A stretch of 64,000 nt of DNA from Nitrospiraceae bacterium. GTDB lineage: Bacteria > Nitrospirota > Nitrospiria > Nitrospirales > UBA2166. The number at the start of each line of letters is the position of its first letter. Positions within the stretch are counted from its first letter, which is position 1. A program made the position numbers and the translations under genes. The stretch covers positions 171,645-235,644 of the forward strand of contig PBSN01000008.1 of the NCBI GenBank assembly GCA_002726235.1, in the 5' to 3' direction. This document shows positions 26,546-34,573 of the stretch, in pieces. A model generated the notes under the pieces. That model had not been told where the DNA came from, made no database searches, and was given only the letters and a program-made list of their open reading frames with translations.

Positions 26546-27637
26546 TCAGGAGGTGCGATCGGCCGTGGCAAGTTCTACGTGATCTGGAATTAGGCGCTCC
26601 AACAGTGTCAGAAGAGTTTGCCGTGGGTCTTCGTCGTCATACATGATTGCGTTCATTGCCGTGACAATTGGCATATCGACGGAATGACGTTTGGCAAGTT
26701 CGGCCACAGCCTTTGCCGTATTTACACCCTCCGCGACCGACATCCGTTCTTCCATGATCTTTTCGAGTGATCGACCGCGTGCAAGTCGCACCCCAATGTC
26801 TCTGTTACGGCTGATAGCTCCGGTTCCAGTGAGGATTAAGTCACCCAATCCCGCCAAGCCGATAAATGTCTTGGAGTCGGCGCCCATGGCTTCTCCCAGT
26901 CGAATAATTTCAGCCATCCCGTGGGTCAGGAATGCCGCTTTGGTATTCTCGCCGAATTCAAGTCCCTCAAGCATGCCAGTGCCAAGAGCAATAATATTCT
27001 TTATGGCACCACTAAGCTGGACACCAAGAACGTCAGTGGATATTTCCGGTCGGAAATAATGTGTCATAAGTTTCTTCTGCCATTCTGTCGCCATGGCAGG
27101 GTTTTCGGACGCGAGTATGACATGAGTTGGTTGCCGCCTCCGAACGTCTTGGGCAAAGCTTGGCCCAGAGAGAACAGCGAACTGATCATGCATGGATGCA
27201 GGAAGAACATCCTTCATGATCTCGGTCATTAGCATAAGTGTGTTAACTTCAATTCCTTTGGATACGCTGAGGATTGGACGAGGCTCAATAAGGAACTCGA
27301 CCATCTGAGTCAGCACCGAGCGTGCTGCATGTGATGGGACGGCAAAGACGATCGTGTTTGCATCCTCTAAGGCAATTTCCATCGAAGAGGAGGCCAACAC
27401 GTTGTTCGGGAGAAGTACGCCGGGCAGATACCCTAAATTCTCACGGGAATTTCGGATTGCCATGACCAAGTCAGGTTCATAGCACCATAGGTTAACCTGG
27501 TACCCGTGTTCGGCTAGAAGCCAAGAGAGGACGGTTCCCCAAGCACCCGCTCCTATGACGGCGACGACATCAGCATCTGCACTGAGGTCTTTCGAATCGC
27601 CTGCAAGTGTACTTTCCTGAATGTCTTGTTCTTCCAT
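26546..27637 (-). CDS. gpsA: Glycerol-3-phosphate dehydrogenase [NAD(P)+]
   Basis: Reduces dihydroxyacetone phosphate to sn-glycerol 3-phosphate for phospholipid synthesis. The 363-aa protein carries VAVIGAGAWGTVLSWLLAEH (about residues 26-45, GxGxxG dinucleotide site), SVSKGIEVNTLMLMTE, VLSGPSFAQDV, the catalytic Lys region LSGAIKNIIALGTGMLEG and the signature GLAGLGDLILTGTGAISRNR. About 22 acidic residues precede the Rossmann core (MEEQDIQESTLAGDSKDLSA), an extension most GpsA proteins lack; the start is supported by the promoter 25-55 bp upstream. First gene of the five-gene minus-strand unit. Role is clear. Confidence 0.96.
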   Translation of the reverse strand: MEEQDIQESTLAGDSKDLSADADVVAVIGAGAWGTVLSWLLAEHGYQVNLWCYEPDLVMAIRNSRENLGYLPGVLLPNNVLASSSMEIALEDANTIVFAVPSHAARSVLTQMVEFLIEPRPILSVSKGIEVNTLMLMTEIMKDVLPASMHDQFAVLSGPSFAQDVRRRQPTHVILASENPAMATEWQKKLMTHYFRPEISTDVLGVQLSGAIKNIIALGTGMLEGLEFGENTKAAFLTHGMAEIIRLGEAMGADSKTFIGLAGLGDLILTGTGAISRNRDIGVRLARGRSLEKIMEERMSVAEGVNTAKAVAELAKRHSVDMPIVTAMNAIMYDDEDPRQTLLTLLERLIPDHVELATADRTS

Positions 27638-27662
27638 TGTTTTCCTAGGCTCAGGGTGGCGG

Positions 27663-27692
27663 ATTATATGTTTGCACTATAAAGCCTGTCAA
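27663..27692 (-). promoter_or_regulatory. Consensus sigma-70 promoter for gpsA-larB-larC-pdxA
   Basis: On the minus strand a perfect TTGACA is followed by 18 bases and a perfect TATAAT. Transcription should start near 27656, leaving only about 19 nt before the gpsA start. This is the best promoter match in the window and suggests constitutive, high expression of the unit. Confidence 0.75.
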
Positions 27693-27883
27693 GGCGGGCT
27701 AGCGGCTTCGCGATGATGTTATATTGCTCTGTTAGGAGATGATAGCGAGACCGGTTCGTAGTCAAATGCCATTGGAAAAGGACAACTTTCTTGCGCATAG
27801 GCTTAATCAACCGCTTGTTCGTTTCTGCTAAAATGAAATGTAATGTTATTTATGCGATAGGTATCGTTAAGTTGTTAATATAG

Positions 27884-29455
27884 ATGATTATTTATCATAG
27901 AAATAGATGGAGGTGTCACGGTTTCAACTGTGCGGTAACCCTTGTTGTTTTGGCTGTACTGCCGGTTGTAGTATTCGCCACGGAGCCACCACGCTTGTTG
28001 GATGTGGTCGTTGAGCCAGCGATCCTGACGCTTGGGACGGGTGAGCGACAGGTGACTGTTTCTGTCATGGTGGTCGATGGGGATGCCGATTTAGATCCTC
28101 AGAGCGTGAAGTTAAAGAAAGTTAAAATTGGAAAGAAAAACCCTACGATTTCGGTTTTTGCTGATGATGGGCAGAATGCTGATGCCGTTGCCGGTGATGG
28201 ACGTTTTACAACACAGGTTTTCCTCGATACTAGTATGCCTCGGCAGAGGGTCTTTCGAATTAGGGCAAAGGATCAACTGGGAAACAAAGCAGTCTCCGTT
28301 TCCTTGACGGTTTCCGTTGGGCCTCCGCTTGGACTCTCTTCCCTGCCGCTCAGAGATACACTAAATCTTAGATTGGAGCGCGTATTTGCTGGATTGACAT
28401 TTACAGATCCTGTTGCCTTGCTTCAGGCTTCAGGTGATGCCGATCGATGGTATCTTGTCGAGCGAACGGGTGTTATTCAAACGTTTTTTAATCATCCCGA
28501 TGTAAGCGAATTCACAACGGTTCTTGATCTTCGCTCCATCGTCGAGCCCCTCAGTGAACTTGACCTTGAACTTGGAATGCTCGCGTTGGCCTTTCATCCT
28601 GATTTTTTGGAGAACGGGAAAGCCTATGTTTATTACACCGCTGAAACAGACAATGGCATTGAATCTCGTCTTTCCCGTTTTGTCAGATCTGATGAAGATA
28701 TAACTTTCGACCCTGACTCTGAGGAAGTTTTGATTCGCGTAGAGCAACCGCGGACGCGTCATAATGGGGGGCAAATTGCGTTTGGGTCTGACGGCTTGCT
28801 CTATTTTGGTCTAGGTGATGGTGGGGATCGTTTCCAGAGTCAGACTATAAATAGTTTTCTTGGAAAGATGCTCAGAATAGATGTAGACGGTGGGTTTCCA
28901 TATGTTATTCCACCGAATAATCCATTTCTTGGAGAAAATGGTCCTTCCGAAGTCTATGCGACCGGATTACGCAATCCATGGAGATGGAGCTTCGATACAC
29001 AGACGGGAGTCTTATGGTTAGGAGATGTTGGCAATCGTCGTTGGGAGGAAATCGATATTGTTGTTCCTGGAGCTAATTACGGATGGCCTATCCTTGAAGG
29101 AGAAGAGTGCGCCGGTTTTCTTCCATGTGATACTTTCACACTCGTAAATCCACTTTTTACCTATGACCATGACGACGGCTGCTCGGTTATTGGTGGGTAC
29201 GTGTATCGTGGGATCGGAATTCCAGAGCTCGATGGCGTCTATCTGTTCTCGGACTTTTGTAGTGGGGCCATCATGGGGCTCTCAACCGACCCCGCAGGGA
29301 CACTTGTGAAAAATGTATTTGTTCAAGGAGGTCATGACCCCGTGACTGGGGAATTCGGTTTGCTTGTTCGATCGCTGTCTGTTGATCAGGAAGGAGAGAT
29401 CTACGTCATTGAGAATGGTGGGAGCATCTTCCGCTTGGTGCCGGCGAGTCATTAG
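27884..29455 (+). CDS. Exported PQQ-type sugar dehydrogenase (GSDH family)
   Basis: Secreted or periplasmic beta-propeller protein of the glucose/sorbosone dehydrogenase family, expected to bind PQQ and oxidise an aldose or other alcohol. The 523-aa product has a signal peptide (hydrophobic VTLVVLAVLPVVVFA, cleaved near residue 32). A first beta domain (about 35-145) carries DDGQNADAVAGDGRFT, a feature of choice-of-anchor-X-like domains. The propeller (about 165-520) has ELGMLALAFHPDFLENGKAY, RTRHNGGQIAFGSDGLLYFG with the catalytic-type His, LGKMLRIDVDGG, YATGLRNPWRWSFD and GDVGNRRWEEID. The start ATG lacks an obvious ribosome site. It stands alone, divergent from gpsA. PQQ synthesis genes are not seen here. 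Confidence 0.85.
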   Translation: MIIYHRNRWRCHGFNCAVTLVVLAVLPVVVFATEPPRLLDVVVEPAILTLGTGERQVTVSVMVVDGDADLDPQSVKLKKVKIGKKNPTISVFADDGQNADAVAGDGRFTTQVFLDTSMPRQRVFRIRAKDQLGNKAVSVSLTVSVGPPLGLSSLPLRDTLNLRLERVFAGLTFTDPVALLQASGDADRWYLVERTGVIQTFFNHPDVSEFTTVLDLRSIVEPLSELDLELGMLALAFHPDFLENGKAYVYYTAETDNGIESRLSRFVRSDEDITFDPDSEEVLIRVEQPRTRHNGGQIAFGSDGLLYFGLGDGGDRFQSQTINSFLGKMLRIDVDGGFPYVIPPNNPFLGENGPSEVYATGLRNPWRWSFDTQTGVLWLGDVGNRRWEEIDIVVPGANYGWPILEGEECAGFLPCDTFTLVNPLFTYDHDDGCSVIGGYVYRGIGIPELDGVYLFSDFCSGAIMGLSTDPAGTLVKNVFVQGGHDPVTGEFGLLVRSLSVDQEGEIYVIENGGSIFRLVPASH

Positions 29456-29637
29456 TGCCGTAGAAATTCTTTATGGTTTTTACCACCAAAAAGTGACTAC
29501 ACAAATAATTGCAGTATGAGCAAGTATCCATTTCCAGTTTGTTGGCCTACCTCTCAATTTTTTTAAATCAATGATTTACGCAACAGTAACCAATATGGTG
29601 TGGGGATATCTTTACACGTGGTTTTACAGAAAGAGTA

Positions 29638-30351
29638 TTAGAAATTCCATTCAAACCAGATCTCATGGTTGGTACTCAACGGTTTTTCGGTTTCTGGATC
29701 TAACTGGCCACCTGGGACTAGGCCATGCCCAACATTATCCTCACAGTGACTGACAATTCGAAGCGTAAAGGGAACGACTGGGTCCGTTCCAATCGCGACC
29801 GGGCTGAGATCTTCTTGAAAGAGATGAAATGGGATTGCGCCTTTGATCAACGGATAATCTAGGCCGATTTTCAGCCGTCCATTGCCATCGGAGTCAGTAA
29901 AGAATCCGTTGATAAGATTGTCGGATCCTGTTCCATCATCCCCAACACCCAATGCAAATATGTCACGCTCAAGATTTCCATCCGGAGTTGCCTGTGCTAG
30001 GTCGCGCATTGCTGAGACAGGAGCTAGGGGTATTGCTCCCATCTGAGCCATTCCAGAAACGGCAAGAGGAGTGGTTCCAGCAAGTCGAATCCAGATTGTC
30101 CAGAAAACATCAGGTACGGTATTTCTAACTTTAACGGTAATTTTTGTCTGTCCATCACGTTGTCTAATATTTGCCTTTGCGCTTGAATTTGACCACGCTG
30201 ATGACAGCCCACAGGCCGTTTCCTCGGCAACGACATTTTCAAACTCCGCTACAATCTTCATTTGAGCGTGGGAGATGGAGACACCTGATACGCAAAGGCT
30301 AACCGCAAGACATCCAAACACCAATCTCGTTTGTCTAAGTAATGCTGTCAT
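29638..30351 (-). CDS. Exported protein of unknown function
   Basis: I do not recognise this family. The 237-aa product has a Sec signal peptide (MTALLRQTRLVFGCLAVS through SHAQ, cleaved near residue 30) and a mature part that looks beta-rich, with TKITVKVRNTVPDVFWTIWI and FTLRIVSHCEDNVGHGLVPG. GDDGTGSDNLINGFFTDSDG near the middle resembles a calcium-binding Asp-rich loop (DSDGNGRLKIG has a DxDxNG pattern), but this is not proven. Three cysteines, no haem or lipoprotein motif. A GGGGGAG ribosome site supports ATG 30351. It converges with the sugar dehydrogenase gene. A cell-surface or matrix role is possible. Confidence 0.65.
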   Translation of the reverse strand: MTALLRQTRLVFGCLAVSLCVSGVSISHAQMKIVAEFENVVAEETACGLSSAWSNSSAKANIRQRDGQTKITVKVRNTVPDVFWTIWIRLAGTTPLAVSGMAQMGAIPLAPVSAMRDLAQATPDGNLERDIFALGVGDDGTGSDNLINGFFTDSDGNGRLKIGLDYPLIKGAIPFHLFQEDLSPVAIGTDPVVPFTLRIVSHCEDNVGHGLVPGGQLDPETEKPLSTNHEIWFEWNF

Positions 30352-30696
30352 GATATCTCCCCCTCATCGCGGCAGCCGTAGGAATTATTAATCCCCGTCG
30401 TATGCAGCGGGGTATTCAGGAAAAGAATTAATTAAAAACTTCCTTAGCCAGTTTTCCAAAAGGCGGACTCTGATGGTGACTCCGTCAAAGAGTCCTAAAG
30501 CATAACAATATCAACTCATTCATATGGTATGTAAAGGCGGCAGCATGGGGTCTTCGGAAGTCGTCTGTTTAGCATGTTCCTCCAGTGTAGAGGACATATC
30601 ATGCCTTATTGGGAAGCAGAAATTCCACTTATTGTTGTGTTGGCTAGATTCCCCAGTCACTCCCCCTTGATCAGGGCTGTAAATAGTGAGATTCGC
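30352..30696. other. Intergenic region (345 bp) with two hairpins
   Basis: No gene supported. Arms CCCCG (30393-30397) and CGGGG (30408-30412) form a small hairpin in the leader of the exported-protein gene. GGACTC (30465-30470) and GAGTCC (30490-30495), extended by TGA/TCA, form a second. A short palindrome around CCCTTGATCAGGG near 30660-30680 may end the small membrane-protein gene. I cannot match any of these to a known riboswitch. Confidence 0.45.
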
Positions 30697-31038
30697 TTAG
30701 TGTCCTACCAGTAGGTTTACGAGCATTCCGCCAATGGTAAGGGAGAGGGTCCCGATTGCGAGTGCTCCAAGGTTGGTGATTTCAAAACTGTCTAGGATTT
30801 TGTCGGTCACCCAGAGGAGAAAAGCATTCAAGATAAGGTGAAATAGACCAAATGTCACCAATATAAGCGGAAAGGAGAGAAAAACTAGAATGCCCTTAAA
30901 GAGCCATGAAAGCACTGAATACGTAAATGCGACCGCGACAGCTGCGCCGTAGTTTTTGACGTTGATTCCGGGCGTAAGTTTCGCAATGATGAAAACTAAT
31001 AACGCGTTGAGAAAAAGTCCGATAAGAATTAGAAGCAT
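30697..31038 (-). CDS. Small membrane protein, phage-holin-4/YvlD family
   Basis: A 113-aa integral membrane protein with four hydrophobic helices (about 2-22, 28-45, 50-75 and 90-110). The pattern LILIGLFLNALLVFIIAKL, ITPGINVKNYGAAVAVA-like second helix and FGLFHLILNAFLLWVTDKIL matches the widespread YvlD/DUF360 (phage_holin_4_2) family, whose role is unknown despite the name; some members sit in envelope-stress operons. It does not indicate a prophage. Start ATG 31036-31038. It lies 33 bp after the frameshifted oxidoreductase on the same strand. Confidence 0.8.
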   Translation of the reverse strand: MLLILIGLFLNALLVFIIAKLTPGINVKNYGAAVAVAFTYSVLSWLFKGILVFLSFPLILVTFGLFHLILNAFLLWVTDKILDSFEITNLGALAIGTLSLTIGGMLVNLLVGH

Positions 31039-31071
31039 GTGTTGTCGTGTAGAGGATTCTAGTGGGTGAGT

Positions 31072-32059
31072 TTAATCCCGGACCATTTCACGTTTTCCGC
31101 TTTGAGCCGATCGGTAGCATGCTTGTGCGATTGCCAATGAGGCAAGGCCATCATCGACTGTAATCTTCAGTGGCTGTTTTCCTCGAAACGCTTGAGTGGC
31201 ATCTCTTAACACGTTTATGACGGTCATCGCGGGCTCTCCAACGTTGATTGGCCGTGATCCTTTCTGGTCGAGGAATTCTAACGCATTGCGCATGTGATCG
31301 CCTAGGAGCATGCCCTTTGGGCCGATAAGATCAACGCGTCCATGGCGGCCTTGAACGTATTTCGACCCTTCAAGGGTAATCTGTACTCCATTACGGGTTT
31401 CCATGATTGCAGTGAATCTATCTTCTACCTCTCTTTCTAACACATGGCCATAGATGCACGACACGTGCCTGACTTCGTCTTTTGTGATAAATCGTGCCAG
31501 ATCCAAAGATATGAACGCCCGTCTGAATGATATTCCCTCCACCTGCCGTTGCTTTCTTATGTTCCCAGTGAAGGGGCTTATGCTCAAGACGTTGTGACAG
31601 AATGAGGCCGACAAGATTCCCAATCCGAGTTTTATGTTTTGTGATTGCAGTGATGACATTTGAGTATCGCAGGGTGTGGGCGAAAAACAATTTTACGCCT
31701 TTGCGTGCTGCTTTTGAAACAGACTTCGCAATAGCTTTCCCTTCTGTGAGGGTAGGGGCAAGGGGTTTTTCCAGAATGACGTGCTTGAACGCTTCTAATG
31801 CCGCAATTGCAATCGGTCGATGTAACGAACATGGAACACAGATAACGACCGCATCAACATCTGGGTTTTGAAGTAGTGTTTGCCATGTTGGTTCCCAATG
31901 AACTCCGAGAGCGCCTGCTTCTTTTTTGCCTTTGCGCTGGTCCACCCGGGTTACTGCAACGAGTGCCGCGTGGTTTGTGTCATTGCGGATGTGTCGGATG
32001 TACCGTTCTCCTTGACGACCCATGCCGATGACGCCATATCTGATTTGATCTCTATTCAT
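31072..32059 (-). pseudogene. Gfo/Idh/MocA-family oxidoreductase, split by a frameshift
   Basis: An NAD(P)-dependent sugar or amino-sugar dehydrogenase family protein whose reading frame is broken once. From ATG 32057-32059 the first part gives RYGVIGMGRQGERYIRHIRN (Rossmann GxGxxG), VVICVPCSLHRPIAIAALEA, HVILEKPLAPT (the family EKP motif) and ATAGGGNIIQTGVHIF. After that the frame runs into unrelated sequence. The missing half continues in the next frame from DLARFITKDEVRHVSC to RDATQAFRGKQPLKITVDDG near the C-terminus. Removing one C of the CC at 31503-31504 (one G on the coding strand) restores a continuous protein of about 328 aa. It is either a recent mutation or a sequence error. Substrate unknown; it lies just after the ahcY terminator. 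Confidence 0.85.
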
Positions 32060-32070
32060 CGGATATGCAC

Positions 32071-32120
32071 AAAACCCATGAGAGCCTTCCGCATAATAGT
32101 GAAAGGCCCTCATGGGTTTT
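32071..32120 (-). terminator. Strong hairpin ending ahcY
   Basis: Arms AAAACCCATGAG (32071-32082) and CTCATGGGTTTT (32109-32120), extended by GCCTT/AAGGC on the inside, form a long stem. On the minus strand it ends in TTTTG, a short U-run, 25 bp after the ahcY stop. The symmetrical A and T flanks also allow termination on the plus strand. Confidence 0.8.
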
Positions 32121-32145
32121 AATGATGGTGCGTTGGCTGTGCTGA

Positions 32146-33453
32146 CTAATAGCGATAGTAATCGGGTTTAAATGGTCCTGAGACTGGCAGTCCTAAGTAC
32201 TTTGATTGCTCGTCTGAAAGTACGGTCAGTTTCACGCCTAGTTGGTCAAGGTGTAGTCTCGCAACTTCTTCATCGAGGCTTTTGGGAAGGACGTGAACAC
32301 CAACAGGATATTTTTCTGTCTCGCTCCACAGGGCGATTTGCGCAAGAACTTGGTTGGAGAAACTATTGCTCATGACAAACGATGGATGCCCGGTGGCACA
32401 TCCTAGATTCACTAACCGGCCTCTGGCGAGTACGATGATGGTCTTTCCGTCTGGAAAGATGAATTTGTCAACCTGAGGCTTAATTTCTATCTCGCTCACG
32501 TCCGAACGATTTACGAGGTAGGCAATGTCGATTTCTGAATCAAAATGGCCGATGTTGCATACGATTGCATTATCTTTCATGGCATCCAAATGACGGCCAT
32601 CAATGGCTTTCATGCAGCCTGTCGCGGTGACAAAAATATCTCCGATCGATGCGGCCTCATCCATTGTTACGACTTCAAACCCTTCCATCGCGGCCTGAAG
32701 GGCGCAAATTGGATCGATTTCAGTAACGAGCGCACGGGCACCAAATCCTCGTATCGATTGGGCACAACCTTTTCCAACCCCTCCGTATCCTGCCACAACC
32801 ACAATTTTTCCAGCGACCATGACGTCTGTGGCACGCTTTAGGCCGTCGACCAATGATTCACGGCATCCATAGAGATTGTCAAACTTGGACTTAGTGACGG
32901 AATCATTCACGTTCATGGCTGGGACCTTGAGATCGCCCCGCTCATGCATTTGGTACAGGCGGGCGACACCGGTTGTGGTCTCCTCACTCAATCCTCGCAT
33001 GGTTTCCAGAATTTCAGGGTGTTTCTGGTGAACGATGGCCGTCAGATCTCCGCCATCATCGAGGATCATGTTCAAGGGTTTTCCGTCGTCCCAATATAAC
33101 GTTTGGTCAATGCACCATTCATATTCTTCCTCGGTTTCACCCTTCCAGGCAAAGACTGGAATTCCCGCAGTTGCCATGGCAGCCGCGGCATGATCCTGGG
33201 TTGAGAAAATGTTGCAGGAGGACCAACGGACGGTAGCGCCTAATGCAACCAAGGTCTCCATGAGCACTGCGGTTTGGATGGTCATGTGGAGACAGCCGGC
33301 AATGCGGGCACCCTTTAACGGTTGCTCTTTCTTGTGTTTGCGGCGGATTGCCATGAGGCCTGGCATTTCTTTTTCGGCAATTTCAATTTCTTTCCGGCCC
33401 CAGTCGGCAAGCGTAATATCAGCGACTTTATAATCCTGTGTAGCTGTCGTCAT
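32146..33453 (-). CDS. ahcY: Adenosylhomocysteinase
   Basis: NAD+-dependent hydrolysis of S-adenosylhomocysteine to adenosine and homocysteine, clearing the product of SAM-dependent methylation. The 435-aa protein has the N-terminal substrate domain ([20 protein letters not shown] with the conserved His near 56, [14 protein letters not shown]), the NAD-binding domain ([21 protein letters not shown], about residues 217-237; [14 protein letters not shown]) and the C-terminal tail ending KPDYYRY, in which Lys and Tyr contact NAD of the neighbouring subunit. Length and motifs are standard. It has its own terminator and a 367-bp upstream gap with palindromes. I could not find an SAH riboswitch there. 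Confidence 0.97.
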   Translation of the reverse strand: MTTATQDYKVADITLADWGRKEIEIAEKEMPGLMAIRRKHKKEQPLKGARIAGCLHMTIQTAVLMETLVALGATVRWSSCNIFSTQDHAAAAMATAGIPVFAWKGETEEEYEWCIDQTLYWDDGKPLNMILDDGGDLTAIVHQKHPEILETMRGLSEETTTGVARLYQMHERGDLKVPAMNVNDSVTKSKFDNLYGCRESLVDGLKRATDVMVAGKIVVVAGYGGVGKGCAQSIRGFGARALVTEIDPICALQAAMEGFEVVTMDEAASIGDIFVTATGCMKAIDGRHLDAMKDNAIVCNIGHFDSEIDIAYLVNRSDVSEIEIKPQVDKFIFPDGKTIIVLARGRLVNLGCATGHPSFVMSNSFSNQVLAQIALWSETEKYPVGVHVLPKSLDEEVARLHLDQLGVKLTVLSDEQSKYLGLPVSGPFKPDYYRY

Positions 33454-33820
33454 TACGAAACGAACCCCCTTTCTGTACTTTGTTTGTCCTCATCTTGATC
33501 TCGGTGATCAAAACCACCCGCACACTCTGCCGTTTACGTGGCGGCCACGTCAACAAAGGCACGATTACATAGAAGAGGCTCTTGGCAAGTGGACTATGGA
33601 CCATTGTAACAGGAAAACCTATTAAACCAACCCCTGGCGCGGATGAATCACGTTGTGCATGGTGTCAGTACGCGACAATCTCCTATTAATAGGGCCTAGG
33701 ACTCCTCTACATCTGAATATCTGGCATGCTCCGTTGTATGGCAGATAGGCAGTAAGGTATGATTGGCATCCGCTAGTCCTATTGCATGCTGCTTTTATTC
33801 CATGAGTCCACGAGGGGAAG
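33454..33820. other. Divergent intergenic region between ahcY and the cupredoxin operon (367 bp)
   Basis: Several symmetric sites but no gene. TTGATC/GATCAA arms (33495-33511) and the near-perfect palindrome ACGTGGCGGCCACGT (33536-33550) lie in the ahcY leader. CCTATTAATAGG (33682-33693) is a perfect 12-bp palindrome. ATCTGGCAT/ATGGCAGAT (33719-33746, one mismatch) overlaps the -35 of the plus-strand promoter. These could be operators for one or both divergent units. Confidence 0.45.
33734..33763 (+). promoter_or_regulatory. Candidate promoter for the cupredoxin-transporter-CBS operon
   Basis: TTGTAT and TATGAT with an 18-base spacer; predicted start near 33770, about 50 nt before the first gene. 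The overlap of its -35 with an imperfect inverted repeat (33719-33746) suggests it may be regulated. Confidence 0.45.
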
Positions 33821-34573
33821 ATGAAAGAGAAAAACATCCTGTTGGTCTTCATTCTGATCACACTACTGCTTGGAGGAGGTTCTGCAGCAGCATACAATGC
33901 AATATTGATTGACCATGGAGCCACCGTCCGTGGCTATGTTACGTATACGGGTGTAGTTCCTGAATCCGATATTTACTATATGCAGAAAAATCCTCGGGTG
34001 TGCGGTCAAGCACGTGATGCAAAAGATGGAACGCGTTCCGTGTCAATGGTTCGTGTTGATGAGAGAATGCTTAAGGATGTGGTGTTGTATTTGGATGGTG
34101 TTACTGCAGGCAAGCCGTTTTCCAAAGACTTCTCAGATTTTTCTACATTTCGGTCTCGATGGTGCACCTGGGAACCACGGATAGGGGTTTTTGTAAATGG
34201 AGAGCCTATTACAATCGTCAATCTTGATTCTGTCGTCCACAATCCAATTGGATATGAAACTATTGGGCGTGCACGCCTGAATCACTTTAATGTTCCATTG
34301 CATATGGAAGAGTCGCAATTTCACATGCCGGTGGTGTTACGTAAGGGGAAGGTGCTGAAACTTGAGTGCCTGCAGCACCAATTTATGCACAGTTGGATCT
34401 TTGCAGTTGATAATCCGTATTTCGCAATCGCTGGTGATCATGGCGATTTTAGAATAGGGGACATTCCTCCTGGCAACTATTCGTTAAACGCATGGCATCC
34501 TACGTTAGGCCACAAAAGCAAATCTGTAACGGTTGTGGCTAACCAGACCCTAGAGGTGACGTTTGAATTTTGA
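33821..34573 (+). CDS. Exported cupredoxin-like protein with carboxypeptidase-regulatory-like C-terminus
   Basis: Probably periplasmic and metal-binding. The 250-aa product has a signal peptide or N-terminal anchor (KNILLVFILITLLLGGGSAAA, split here at residue 4) and two parts. A cupredoxin-like region (about 110-205) has VVHNPIGYE and LECLQHQFMHSWIFAV; the His, Cys, His and Met in CLQHQFMHSW resemble a type-1 copper site, though the order is not classical. The C-terminal 45 residues (DFRIGDIPPGNYSLNAWHPT) form a carboxypeptidase-regulatory-like fold. Similar proteins are annotated as MauL-like or as plastocyanin/azurin family. ATG 33821 has a GAGGGGA ribosome site. The transporter gene overlaps its end. 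Confidence 0.7.
   Translation: MKEKNILLVFILITLLLGGGSAAAYNAILIDHGATVRGYVTYTGVVPESDIYYMQKNPRVCGQARDAKDGTRSVSMVRVDERMLKDVVLYLDGVTAGKPFSKDFSDFSTFRSRWCTWEPRIGVFVNGEPITIVNLDSVVHNPIGYETIGRARLNHFNVPLHMEESQFHMPVVLRKGKVLKLECLQHQFMHSWIFAVDNPYFAIAGDHGDFRIGDIPPGNYSLNAWHPTLGHKSKSVTVVANQTLEVTFEF

Noticed and set aside
30697-31038. Holin-family name as a sign of a prophage
   Set aside because: YvlD/phage_holin_4_2 proteins are ordinary chromosomal genes and no phage gene is nearby.
31495-31512. Programmed frameshift as an explanation for the split oxidoreductase
   Set aside because: TTTGGATCT is not a slippery heptamer and no stimulating hairpin is evident; a mutation or sequence error is simpler.
33454-33600. 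SAH riboswitch in the ahcY leader
   Set aside because: I could not find the conserved SAH-riboswitch core; only simple palindromes are visible.
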